Origin: Rhizobium album
Lineage (GTDB): Bacteria > Pseudomonadota > Alphaproteobacteria > Rhizobiales > Rhizobiaceae
NCBI RefSeq assembly: GCF_003122325.1
Contig: NZ_QFBC01000003.1
Location: 186,001-250,000, forward strand
Reading direction: 5' to 3'
DNA length: 64,000 bases
The number at the start of each line of letters is the position of its first letter. Positions within the stretch are counted from its first letter, which is position 1. Position numbers and translations under genes: made by a program. Under the pieces are notes generated by a model. That model was given only the letters and a program-made list of their open reading frames with translations. It was not told the DNA's origin and searched no databases. Positions 8,509-15,596 of the stretch are shown piece by piece.

Positions 8509-9063
8509 ATGAAAGTATCGGAAGCAGACATCCTCATCATTCCCGGCCACGGCAATTCCGGCCCGCAGCATTGGCAGACCCGCTGGCAGGAAAAGCTCAG
8601 CACGGCACGACGCGTCGAGCAGGACGACTGGATGACGCCGGCCCTGGGCGACTGGACGGGCCGGATCATCGAGGCCGTCGAAGCGGCGACGAAGCCGGTG
8701 GTGCTGGTGGCGCATTCGCTCGGTGTCGCAGCCGTGGTGCATGCCGCACCGCAGTTCGGCCAGCGCATCGCCGGCGCCTTCCTGGCCGCGCCACCGGACC
8801 TGACGCCCTCCGACCTCCTGCCGCAAGAACTGGTGGCATTCGGGCCTTACCCACGCGATCCGCTGCCGTTTCCCTCGATCACCATTGCCAGCCGCTCCGA
8901 TCCGTTCGGCACCTACGATCACGCCGAGGACATCACCAATGCCTGGGGTTCGCTGCTGATCGATGCCGGCGATTCGGGCCACCTCAACACCGCATCCGGT
9001 CACGGCCCGTGGCCGGAAGGCTCGATGGTCTTTGCCCAGTTCCTGAGCCGGCTGCAGGTATAA
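8509..9063 (+). CDS. RBBP9/YdeN family alpha/beta hydrolase
   Basis: 184 aa. Serine hydrolase of the RBBP9/YdeN type. The family's N-terminal IIPGHGNSGPQHWQTRWQ is present, the nucleophile elbow is VAHSLGVAAVVHAAP (Ser at about residue 71), and the catalytic His lies in DAGDSGHLNTASGHG near the C terminus. The family's usual length is about 180-190 aa, which fits the ATG at 8509; the longer in-frame start at 8440 adds an unconserved lead. The natural substrate is not known for most members. Cytoplasmic; no signal peptide. Confidence 0.85.
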   Translation: MKVSEADILIIPGHGNSGPQHWQTRWQEKLSTARRVEQDDWMTPALGDWTGRIIEAVEAATKPVVLVAHSLGVAAVVHAAPQFGQRIAGAFLAAPPDLTPSDLLPQELVAFGPYPRDPLPFPSITIASRSDPFGTYDHAEDITNAWGSLLIDAGDSGHLNTASGHGPWPEGSMVFAQFLSRLQV

Positions 9064-9194
9064 GGCCGCAGATCCTTTCCCGAAAACGAATTAATGGGGC
9101 TTTAAATCTCTCTTGGCACTATAGACCCTTGTCCAAGCGAGTTTTTGCGTTGACGTCACATCGTAAGACCAAGGCTTCAGATAGCGGTCAGATC

Positions 9195-11750
9195 ATGGCC
9201 GATGAAAAATGCCTGCGAGAGATCGTTGCAGGCATTTCCAGTGGCCTGGCATTTCTTGATGCCGGTGGCCTTATCCTTTGCCACAACCCTGCCTTTGCCA
9301 AACTTCAACCTCAAGGCCTGCCTGTCAAAGGCCTGGCGCTGGTCGATCTTGTCCATCCCGAAAGTCGCGCCGATCTGGCCGGGCTGATCGCCGCGACGCA
9401 ACGCGGCGAGGTCGACAATGGCCGGATCGAACTGCGGTGCGGAACCCCGGAAGACGGATACCACTGGTATCGCTTCGCTCTGAACGCATCCGCCGTTTCA
9501 TCACCGGCAACGGTCCTCGTGACGACATTCGATATTCACAGCCGCAAGATCCAGGTAGACGATCTCATCCTGCGGGAAAACCGCTGGCGGGATGCCCTGG
9601 TGAATTCCGGCACCGGCGTGTGGGATCAGAATTATGCGACAGGCGTCATGTATTATTCCGACACCTGGAAAGCCATACGCGGACTGGCGCCGGACGAAAA
9701 ATCCGCCGATGGTTTCGAGAGCTGGCTGCTGCTGCTCCACCCGGAAGACCGCGACTTTGTCGTCGAAGCGATCCAGCGGCAAAACAGCGGCGATCCGAAT
9801 TATGCCATGTTCCAGTACCGCGAGCGTCACAAGGACGGCCACTGGGTCTGGATCGAATGCCGCGGCGCGGCGGTGGAATGGGATCGCGACGGCAAGCCGA
9901 CGCGGGTGATCGGCACCGATACCGACATCACCCAACGCAAGGCCGCCGAAGAAATGCTGGCACAGCTGTCGCGGCGCCTCGAACTGGCACTGTCGATCTC
10001 CGATATCGGCGTGTTCGAGGCGGATCTCGAAACCGACATGGTTGATTGGGACGACCGCTTGCTGGAGATGTTCTGCATGGAAGGAACACCCAACCTCAAG
10101 CCCGGCCAAATCTGGGAATCGCTGTTGCATCCCGAAGATGCGGCAACGGCGCTCGCCTGCGTCGCAGACCACCTCGATGGCGAAAACGAATTCCGCAACG
10201 ACTACAGAGTGGTGCTGGGCAACGGCAAGGTCCGCCATATCGAATCGCGCAACAAGGCTTTCCGGGACGCCAACGGCAAGCGCAGGCTGGTGGGCGCAAA
10301 CTGGGACGTTACCGGCGACGTCATCCTGCGCCGCGAGCTGGAACGGGCGAAAACGCTGGCAGAGGCACGCAACCGCGAACTGGAGATGGCCAAGGCGCGC
10401 ATCGAGCACAACGCCCTGCACGACTACCTCACCGGGCTTCCCAACCGTCGTTATCTGGACGAGGTTCTCGACGCACGCGCCGAGGAATGCCGGCGCAGCG
10501 GCTCGACGATGGTGATCTTTCATATCGACCTCGACCGCTTCAAGCAGATCAACGACACGCTCGGTCACCGGGCCGGCGACACCATGCTGCAGCACGCGGC
10601 GAATGTGCTCAAATCCAACCTGCGCAGCCAGGATTTCGTCGCGCGCATCGGCGGCGACGAATTCGTGCTGCTCACCGACATGGGCGGCACGCAGCGCAAG
10701 CTCGCCTCGCTCGCCGACCGCATCATCAAGGAATTGTGCAAACCGGTGCTTTATGACGGGCATACCATCCGCTTCGGTGCCAGCATCGGCATCGCCAGCG
10801 ACGGCGGTGCGGAGCTGAACGCCAAGCAGCTGCTGCTGAATGCCGATATCGCCCTCTACCGTGCCAAGAACCTCGGCCGCAACCGCCACGAATTCTTCTC
10901 CCGCGACCTGCAGAACCAGATCATTCACAACAAGCGGCTGGCCGACGAGATCCTGTATGCGCTGGAGCAGGACCAGTTCGTCCCGTTCTACCAGCCGCAA
11001 TTCTGTGCGCGCACGCTGGATGTTACCGGCGTGGAAACGCTGGTGCGCTGGCTTCATCCGGAAAAGGGCATCCTCACTCCCGACAAGTTCCTTTCCGTCG
11101 CTGAAGATCTCGACGTGGTATCGATGATCGACGCGCTGGTGCTGGAAAAGGCGCATGCCCACCACCAGCTATGGATGGCCAAGAAGCTTCCGGTGCCGAA
11201 GATTTCGGTCAACGTGTCTGCCCGTCGGCTGAACGACCCCGCCCTGACGAAAAAGCTGCGCGGCATGAAGATCAAGCCGGGCACGGTATCCTTCGAACTG
11301 CTGGAATCGATTTTCCTCGATACCTGCGATACCGGCGTGGTGCAGAATCTCGCCCGGTTGCGCAAGCTCGGCATCGATATCGAGATCGATGATTTCGGCA
11401 CCGGCCACGCCTCGATCGTCAGCCTGCTCCGCATCAGCCCGACCACCCTCAAGATCGACCGGGAACTGATAAAACTCATCCCGACATCGGCCGAACAGCG
11501 CAAGATGGTCGGCTCGATCATCGAGATCGGTCGGTCGCTGAACATCAAGGTGGTGGCCGAAGGCGTCGAGACCCGCGATCACGTCCGCATTCTTTCCGAA
11601 CTCGGATGCGACATTCTCCAGGGCTGGGCGCTGGCGCGGCCGATGGCCTTCGAGGCGATAGAGCCATTTCTCATCAGCGAAGCCTGGCGTGCCGACGAAC
11701 ATCCCGTCCACGAGATGCTTGGCAAGATCCGCCGCGCCGGCAAGGGCTGA
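9195..11750 (+). CDS. PAS-PAS-PAS-GGDEF-EAL cyclic-di-GMP signalling protein
   Basis: 851 aa from ATG 9195. Three PAS-type sensor modules occupy about residues 5-115, 130-255 (ending VIGTDTDITQRKAAEE) and 265-380, followed by a coiled linker. The GGDEF domain has an intact RIGGDEFVLL at about residue 486 and an RSQD inhibitory I-site five residues before it. The EAL domain starts VPFYQPQFCARTLDVTGVET with ETL in place of EAL, and keeps NVSARRL, ELLES, IDDFGTGH, KIDREL and VVAEGVET plus QGWALARP, so phosphodiesterase activity is likely. Both activities thus look possible. No transmembrane segment; a soluble sensor. Longer in-frame starts overlap the upstream hydrolase and are rejected. Confidence 0.93.
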   Translation: MADEKCLREIVAGISSGLAFLDAGGLILCHNPAFAKLQPQGLPVKGLALVDLVHPESRADLAGLIAATQRGEVDNGRIELRCGTPEDGYHWYRFALNASAVSSPATVLVTTFDIHSRKIQVDDLILRENRWRDALVNSGTGVWDQNYATGVMYYSDTWKAIRGLAPDEKSADGFESWLLLLHPEDRDFVVEAIQRQNSGDPNYAMFQYRERHKDGHWVWIECRGAAVEWDRDGKPTRVIGTDTDITQRKAAEEMLAQLSRRLELALSISDIGVFEADLETDMVDWDDRLLEMFCMEGTPNLKPGQIWESLLHPEDAATALACVADHLDGENEFRNDYRVVLGNGKVRHIESRNKAFRDANGKRRLVGANWDVTGDVILRRELERAKTLAEARNRELEMAKARIEHNALHDYLTGLPNRRYLDEVLDARAEECRRSGSTMVIFHIDLDRFKQINDTLGHRAGDTMLQHAANVLKSNLRSQDFVARIGGDEFVLLTDMGGTQRKLASLADRIIKELCKPVLYDGHTIRFGASIGIASDGGAELNAKQLLLNADIALYRAKNLGRNRHEFFSRDLQNQIIHNKRLADEILYALEQDQFVPFYQPQFCARTLDVTGVETLVRWLHPEKGILTPDKFLSVAEDLDVVSMIDALVLEKAHAHHQLWMAKKLPVPKISVNVSARRLNDPALTKKLRGMKIKPGTVSFELLESIFLDTCDTGVVQNLARLRKLGIDIEIDDFGTGHASIVSLLRISPTTLKIDRELIKLIPTSAEQRKMVGSIIEIGRSLNIKVVAEGVETRDHVRILSELGCDILQGWALARPMAFEAIEPFLISEAWRADEHPVHEMLGKIRRAGKG

Positions 11751-11755
11751 CCCAC

Positions 11756-11785
11756 AAAAAAGCCGCGGAACAGGATGTCCGCGGC
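11756..11785 (-). terminator. Rho-independent terminator of the ATPase zeta gene
   Basis: Perfect 8-bp stem (GCCGCGGA at 11762-11769 with TCCGCGGC at 11778-11785), followed on the minus strand by six Ts. It lies between two convergent genes and can only terminate well in the minus direction. Confidence 0.8.
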
Positions 11786-11813
11786 CCGGAGTTTGAAACG
11801 ATTTCGCTCGAAA

Positions 11814-12128
11814 TCAGCTGTTCTGGATCTGCTCCACGGCCTGCGCCAGAAGCTCGAGCATCTTGCTGCGCAGGTCGGTGTCGCTGACGGCTACGCCTGC
11901 AGCATCGAAATCGGCGCGGATCTTGCGGAACACGTCTTCGTCGCCGGCTTCGACGAAATCGGAAGCGATCACATCGCGTGCATAGGCGTCGGCATCGGCG
12001 CGGCCGAGAAGTTCGGCGGCCCACAGGCCAAGCAGCTTGTTGCGTCGCGCCTCAGCCTTGAACTTCAATTCCTGGTCCAGCGCGAATTTGCTTTCGAAGG
12101 CCTTTTCGCGATCACTCATGGTGCTCAT
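11814..12128 (-). CDS. ATPase inhibitor subunit zeta (DUF1476)
   Basis: 104 aa. DUF1476 proteins are the alphaproteobacterial zeta subunit that blocks rotation of the F1-ATPase, as shown for Paracoccus. The conserved N-terminal DREKAFESKFALDQELKFKA inhibitory segment and the four-helix remainder (RRNKLLGLWAAELLGR, YARDVIASDFVEAGDEDVFR, SDTDLRSKMLELLAQAVEQI) are complete. In several rhizobial relatives inhibition is weaker or absent, so function here is by family only. ATG at 12128 follows GGGGAG; a second in-frame ATG lies three codons later. An upstream in-frame extension to 13400 runs antisense to purC and is spurious. Confidence 0.9.
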   Translation of the reverse strand: MSTMSDREKAFESKFALDQELKFKAEARRNKLLGLWAAELLGRADADAYARDVIASDFVEAGDEDVFRKIRADFDAAGVAVSDTDLRSKMLELLAQAVEQIQNS

Positions 12129-12506
12129 ATAAGAATCTCCCCGGCGTGTCGTGTTCGTATGGGTTCCGTTTCCATAAATCAAATGCATGACGAAAGTGCA
12201 ATGCGAAGTTTGCCAAATTGCGGCGCACGCGAAGAAAGCGCCACGCAGGCTGCAAACGGCAGGATGGGGCGGCAAAACCGAGCGGCCGTGGCGAAAGCAG
12301 AACGCGGCCGGCCTTACAAAGGTGAAAATCATGGTGACAAATAGAAGCCGCCAAACGCGATTCCCGCGGAAAGATGAGAGGGCTCCGATGAATTCCCCTG
12401 GAAGCCGACACAGGCGCATTGTGGATTCCGGACTTTTCCGATAAGGGACCGCACTGACGAACGTTCCACGCGCTGCCCAAGAGCGCCAGCAACAGAGAAA
12501 AATACC
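12129..12506. other. Divergent intergenic region between ATPase zeta and purC
   Basis: 378 nt without a convincing gene. It must hold the promoters of both divergent genes. On the minus side TTGCAC and TTTATG are 17 nt apart and could form a weak promoter for zeta. An 85-codon plus-strand frame at 12187-12444 has no family resemblance or good ribosome site. I see no riboswitch or clear repressor palindrome here. Confidence 0.5.
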
Positions 12507-13271
12507 ATGAACCGTCGCCGCCGTATCTACGAGGGCAAGGCCAAGATCCTTTACGAAGGTCCGGAGCCGGGCACCCTGATCCAGTTCTTCAAGGACGATG
12601 CGACCGCCTTCAACAAGAAGAAACACGATGTCATCGATGGCAAGGGCGTCCTGAACAACCGGATTTCCGAATACATCTTCAGCCATCTCAACAAGATCGG
12701 CATTCCGACGCATTTCATCCGCCGGCTGAACATGCGCGAGCAGTTGATCAAGGAAGTGGAAATGATCCCGCTGGAGATCGTCGTGCGCAACGTCGCCGCC
12801 GGCTCTATGGCCAAGCGCCTCGGCATCGACGAAGGCGTCGTCCTGCCGCGCTCGATCATCGAATTCTACTACAAGTCGGATGCGCTTGACGACCCGATGG
12901 TCTCCGAAGAGCACATCACCGCCTTCGGCTGGGCCAACCCGGCCGAGCTCGACGACATCATGGCGCTCGCCATCCGCGTCAACGACTTCCTGACCGGCCT
13001 GTTCCTCGGCGTCGGCATCCAGCTGATCGACTTCAAGATCGAATGCGGCCGCCTCTTCGAAGGCGACATGATGCGCATCATCCTCGCCGACGAGATCTCG
13101 CCCGACAGCTGCCGCCTCTGGGACATCGAGACACGGCAGAAGCTCGACAAGGACCGTTTCCGCGAAGATCTCGGCGGCCTGCTCGAAGCCTACCAGGAAG
13201 TCGCGCGCCGCCTCGGCATCATCAATGAAAACGAGCCCGTCCGCGGCACCGGTCCGGTTCTGGTAAAGTAA
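12507..13271 (+). CDS. purC: SAICAR synthase (phosphoribosylaminoimidazole-succinocarboxamide synthase)
   Basis: 254 aa. Joins CAIR and aspartate with ATP to form SAICAR. The family start [20 protein letters not shown] is present, followed by [12 protein letters not shown] (ATP site), [20 protein letters not shown], the signature [19 protein letters not shown], and [14 protein letters not shown] near residue 190-205. Normal bacterial length. It heads a block purC-purS-coiled coil-purQ with 21 nt to purS, so an operon is likely. ATG at 12507 after AGAGAAA. Confidence 0.97.
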   Translation: MNRRRRIYEGKAKILYEGPEPGTLIQFFKDDATAFNKKKHDVIDGKGVLNNRISEYIFSHLNKIGIPTHFIRRLNMREQLIKEVEMIPLEIVVRNVAAGSMAKRLGIDEGVVLPRSIIEFYYKSDALDDPMVSEEHITAFGWANPAELDDIMALAIRVNDFLTGLFLGVGIQLIDFKIECGRLFEGDMMRIILADEISPDSCRLWDIETRQKLDKDRFREDLGGLLEAYQEVARRLGIINENEPVRGTGPVLVK

Positions 13272-13292
13272 GTTCTTTAGGGGAAGACGATA

Positions 13293-13535
13293 GTGATCAA
13301 GGCACGCGTGACCATCACGTTGAAGAACGGCGTTCTCGATCCGCAGGGCAAGGCCATCGAAGGCGCCCTCGGCGCCCTCGGCTTCGAAGGCGTCGGCCAT
13401 GTCCGCCAGGGCAAGGTGTTCGATCTCGAGCTGGATGGCGAAGACCGCGCCAGGGCCGAGGCCGACCTCAAGGCGATGTGCGAAAAACTGCTCGCAAACA
13501 CGGTGATTGAGAACTATACTATCGCCCTCGACTGA
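13293..13535 (+). CDS. purS: FGAM synthase subunit PurS
   Basis: 80 aa. Small dimeric subunit that bridges PurQ and PurL in the three-part formylglycinamidine synthase of alphaproteobacteria and Gram-positives. The sequence has the typical start KARVTITLKNGVLDPQGKAI and continues EGALGALGFEGVGHVRQGKV, ending KLLANTVIENYTIALD. The start codon is GTG at 13293 with AGGGGA upstream. It is followed 17 nt later by an unrelated coiled-coil gene that separates it from purQ. Confidence 0.95.
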   Translation: MIKARVTITLKNGVLDPQGKAIEGALGALGFEGVGHVRQGKVFDLELDGEDRARAEADLKAMCEKLLANTVIENYTIALD

Positions 13536-13552
13536 AGGTTGTGGAGCTAGCG

Positions 13553-13810
13553 ATGGCGGAAGTTACCAACGAGCTGATGTACGAATTGCTCAAGCGGATG
13601 CACCAGCGCATCGATCGTGTTGATACTTCGCTTGGTGAAATCAAGAGCGAGATCCAAAGCATACGCGGCACGATGATCTCGATGCAGCAGGATGTTCATA
13701 ATATCTACGGCGTTCTCGCCCGACACGAAAATCGCCTCGACCGTATCGAAAACCGCCTCGAACTCCGTGAACTGGCAGAAGCTCAAGCAAGGTTTGAACC
13801 GCACCCATGA
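13553..13810 (+). CDS. Small coiled-coil protein embedded between purS and purQ
   Basis: 85 aa, no named family recognised. Almost the whole chain is predicted helical with repeated Ile/Leu spacing: [64 protein letters not shown] at 13543-13546 places the start at ATG 13553, not at the GTG at 13541. The TGA stop overlaps the purQ ATG, so the two are translationally coupled. The position inside the FGAM-synthase genes suggests either a scaffold or a passenger gene; nothing in the sequence decides this. Confidence 0.75.
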   Translation: MAEVTNELMYELLKRMHQRIDRVDTSLGEIKSEIQSIRGTMISMQQDVHNIYGVLARHENRLDRIENRLELRELAEAQARFEPHP

Positions 13811-14481
13811 AATCCGCCGTCGTCCAACTTCCTGGTCTCAACCGCGACCGCGACATGATCGCGGCGCTGACGAAAATCTCCGGCCAGGCGCCGATCACCG
13901 TCTGGCAGACGGAAACGAGCATTCCCGATGATGTCGACCTGATCGTCATCCCGGGCGGCTTCTCCTACGGCGACTACCTGCGATGCGGCGCGATTGCCGC
14001 CCGCATGCCGGTGATGCAGGCGATCAAGGAAAAAGCAGAGAAGGGCGTCAAGGTTCTCGGCGTCTGCAACGGCTTCCAGATCCTCGTCGAGGCCGGAATG
14101 CTGCCGGGTGCGCTGATGCGCAACGCCTCGCTGAAATTCGTCTGCAAGGAAATCAAGCTGCAGGTCGTCAACGCCGAGACGGACTTCACCCGCGCCTATG
14201 CGGCGGGACAGATCATCCGTTGCCCGATCGCCCATCACGACGGTAACTATTTCGTCGAGGCCGAGACCCTGAAGTCGCTCGAAGGCAATGGCCAGGTGGT
14301 GTTCAAATATGCCGAAGGCACCAACCCGAACGGCTCGCTGAACGACATCGCCGGCATCATCAACGAAAAGGGCAACGTGCTGGGCATGATGCCGCACCCG
14401 GAAAACCTGATCGAAGCCGCCCATGGCGGTTCCGATGGACGCGGCATCTTCGCCTCGGCGCTCGACGTCATCGCCGCCTGA
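13807..14481 (+). CDS. purQ: FGAM synthase glutaminase subunit PurQ
   Basis: 224 aa. Class I glutamine amidotransferase that supplies ammonia to PurL. The nucleophile Cys lies in [20 protein letters not shown] (about residues 81-100), the loop [20 protein letters not shown] is conserved, and the His/Glu pair is in [16 protein letters not shown] near the end. The start overlaps the stop of the preceding coiled-coil gene. A strong terminator follows at 14507, closing the purC-purS-x-purQ unit; purL is 3.4 kb downstream. Confidence 0.96.
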   Translation: MKSAVVQLPGLNRDRDMIAALTKISGQAPITVWQTETSIPDDVDLIVIPGGFSYGDYLRCGAIAARMPVMQAIKEKAEKGVKVLGVCNGFQILVEAGMLPGALMRNASLKFVCKEIKLQVVNAETDFTRAYAAGQIIRCPIAHHDGNYFVEAETLKSLEGNGQVVFKYAEGTNPNGSLNDIAGIINEKGNVLGMMPHPENLIEAAHGGSDGRGIFASALDVIAA

Positions 14482-14506
14482 GGCTGGCTGGCAGGCTGCT
14501 TTTCCG

Positions 14507-14534
14507 ACGCCGGCAACTCTTGCCGGCGTTTTTT
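14507..14534 (+). terminator. Rho-independent terminator after purQ
   Basis: A 10-bp perfect stem (14507-14516 with 14520-14529, CGCCGGCAA type) with a 3-nt loop runs directly into six Ts at 14529-14534. It ends the purine block. Confidence 0.88.
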
Positions 14535-14685
14535 ATTGGGCTTGTCGCCACGCCGGCCCTTCAAGGAGCGACACCGGGCAGTTGGAGCCTTGCGCCAAGG
14601 CGGCCATCTTTTTTCCGAGAGCTCGAGAAAACCCGATGAAGCGACGAAGGCCGAAACGGCCGCGGATCATGCGGGTAATGGCTGC

Positions 14686-14693
14686 TTAACCAT
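14686..14693 (+). promoter_or_regulatory. CtrA-like half-site TTAACCAT
   Basis: TTAACCAT lies 44 nt before the lipoprotein start at 14737. This octamer resembles the half-site bound by the cell-cycle regulator CtrA in rhizobia. A TAAT six bases upstream gives only a loose second half. Assignment is by motif similarity alone. Confidence 0.35.
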
Positions 14694-14736
14694 GGAACTG
14701 CTAGAACGGTACTGTAGCAATCGATCAGAGACTGAC

Positions 14737-15141
14737 ATGGCCGTTTTCCGCTCTTTCCACCCCTTGCCGATTTTCGGCACCCTTGTCGTCGCATCAGTGC
14801 TTGCCGCCTGCCAGACGAAGCCTGAAACCCCGCCGGCCGCAAACCGCGCCGCACTTCCGGTGATGGAGCGCGTGGCGCTCGGCGCCAATGCCTGCTGGTT
14901 CAAGTCGGGCGATGCCGCATTCAAGCCATACCGTCTGGCGCCGGAACTGAATTCCTTCTCCGGCCGTCCGCGCATCCTCGTCGTCCACAAGACGCGGCCG
15001 GAGGCGCGTCCGCTGCTGGTGGTTCACGCCGAAGGCAATCCTGCCAAGCTGGAGGCCTTTGGCCCGCTGATGGGCGAAGCGGTCGGCGCACGCGTCACCC
15101 GGGACGTCAACCGCTGGGCTGCCGGCGGACAGGGCTGCTGA
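14737..15141 (+). CDS. Putative lipoprotein of unknown function
   Basis: 134 aa. Signal peptide with a lipobox: FGTLVVASVLAACQTKP, lipidated Cys at about residue 25, so the protein is probably anchored in the inner or outer membrane facing the periplasm. The mature domain contains VALGANACWFKSGDAAFKPY, RLAPELNSFSGRPRILVVHK and LLVVHAEGNPAKLEAFGPLM, ending in a second Cys pair partner (GGQGC). No named family is recognised. The start at 14737 is chosen because it begins the signal peptide; an ATG at 14692 is in frame but adds a charged lead. Confidence 0.72.
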   Translation: MAVFRSFHPLPIFGTLVVASVLAACQTKPETPPAANRAALPVMERVALGANACWFKSGDAAFKPYRLAPELNSFSGRPRILVVHKTRPEARPLLVVHAEGNPAKLEAFGPLMGEAVGARVTRDVNRWAAGGQGC

Positions 15142-15151
15142 CGGTAGTGTA

Positions 15152-15191
15152 GAAAAACCCTGCGCGGCCGGTTGGGACTGGCAGCGCAGGG
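15152..15191 (-). terminator. Terminator between convergent lipoprotein and DUF1127 genes
   Basis: An 8-bp stem (CCCTGCGC at 15158-15165 with GCGCAGGG at 15184-15191) is flanked on the minus side by five Ts and on the plus side by a weaker T stretch, so it mainly serves the DUF1127 gene. Confidence 0.6.
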
Positions 15192-15222
15192 CGTTCTTTC
15201 CGGCCGGTGAGCCGAAAAAGCG

Positions 15223-15504
15223 TCAATCCCAGAAATAGGATTTCGCGACTTCCATTCCCGCTTCCTTCCGGCTCACGCCGATATCGAGCAACTGGTCGTC
15301 CGTCAGTTCGCGCAACGCCAGGCGGCCGGTGCGTTTTTGCTGCCAGAGACTGAGAAACGTCCAGATCCGGTTGAAAAGACCGGTCTCGCCTTGCCCCGGA
15401 CCAGGGCTGAGCATTTCGCCGGCATCGCGAAACAGGCTTTCCCGCCTATAGCCGTCCGGATAAATTGTATCTATTGCACCCATATATTGATTTGTGCTGC
15501 GCAT
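15223..15504 (-). CDS. DUF1127 domain protein
   Basis: 93 aa. The C-terminal part RLALRELTDDQLLDIGVSRK is a full DUF1127 (YjiS-like) signature. DUF1127 proteins are small, basic and arginine-rich; some rhizobial members influence small-RNA turnover and phosphate uptake, but most are uncharacterised. The start is set at ATG 15504 (MRSTNQYMGAID); a longer frame reaches 15579 but would run through the divergent promoter region. The gene is divergent from a MocR-type regulator, which may control it. Confidence 0.75.
   Translation of the reverse strand: MRSTNQYMGAIDTIYPDGYRRESLFRDAGEMLSPGPGQGETGLFNRIWTFLSLWQQKRTGRLALRELTDDQLLDIGVSRKEAGMEVAKSYFWD
15463..15472. repeat. Distal arm of an inverted decamer (AATTGTATCT)
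   Basis: AATTGTATCT here is repeated in inverted form as AGATACAATT at 15551-15560, with 78 nt between. The second copy overlaps the -10 element proposed for the MocR gene, so the pair could support looping or two regulator-binding sites. Chance occurrence cannot be excluded. Confidence 0.35.
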
Positions 15505-15531
15505 ATTGCACCGCCATTCCTTGAAGCGATA

Positions 15532-15559
15532 TTGAATTCGACGAAAATTGAGATACAAT
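15532..15559 (+). promoter_or_regulatory. Putative promoter of the MocR-type regulator gene
   Basis: TTGAAT (15532-15537) and TACAAT (15554-15559) are separated by 16 nt, a good sigma-70 match in this GC-rich genome. It lies 38 nt before the regulator start and overlaps the decamer AGATACAATT. Confidence 0.5.
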
Positions 15560-15573
15560 TGACTCATGAGCAG

Positions 15574-15594
15574 TGACAATAGAGAGAATTGTCA
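15574..15594. promoter_or_regulatory. Palindromic operator upstream of the MocR-type regulator
   Basis: TGACAAT at 15574-15580 and ATTGTCA at 15588-15594 form a perfect 7-bp inverted repeat with a 7-nt spacer, ending two bases before the regulator start codon. Its position downstream of the promoter suits autorepression. Confidence 0.55.
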
Positions 15595-15596
15595 TC

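Noticed and set aside
8571-9194. Upstream in-frame extension of the PAS-GGDEF-EAL gene
   Set aside because: It overlaps the RBBP9-type gene in another frame and shows no domain; ATG 9195 begins the first PAS module.
12187-12444. 85-codon plus-strand frame in the purC upstream region
   Set aside because: No ribosome site, no recognisable fold and Arg/Lys-rich random composition; placed in the intergenic region instead.
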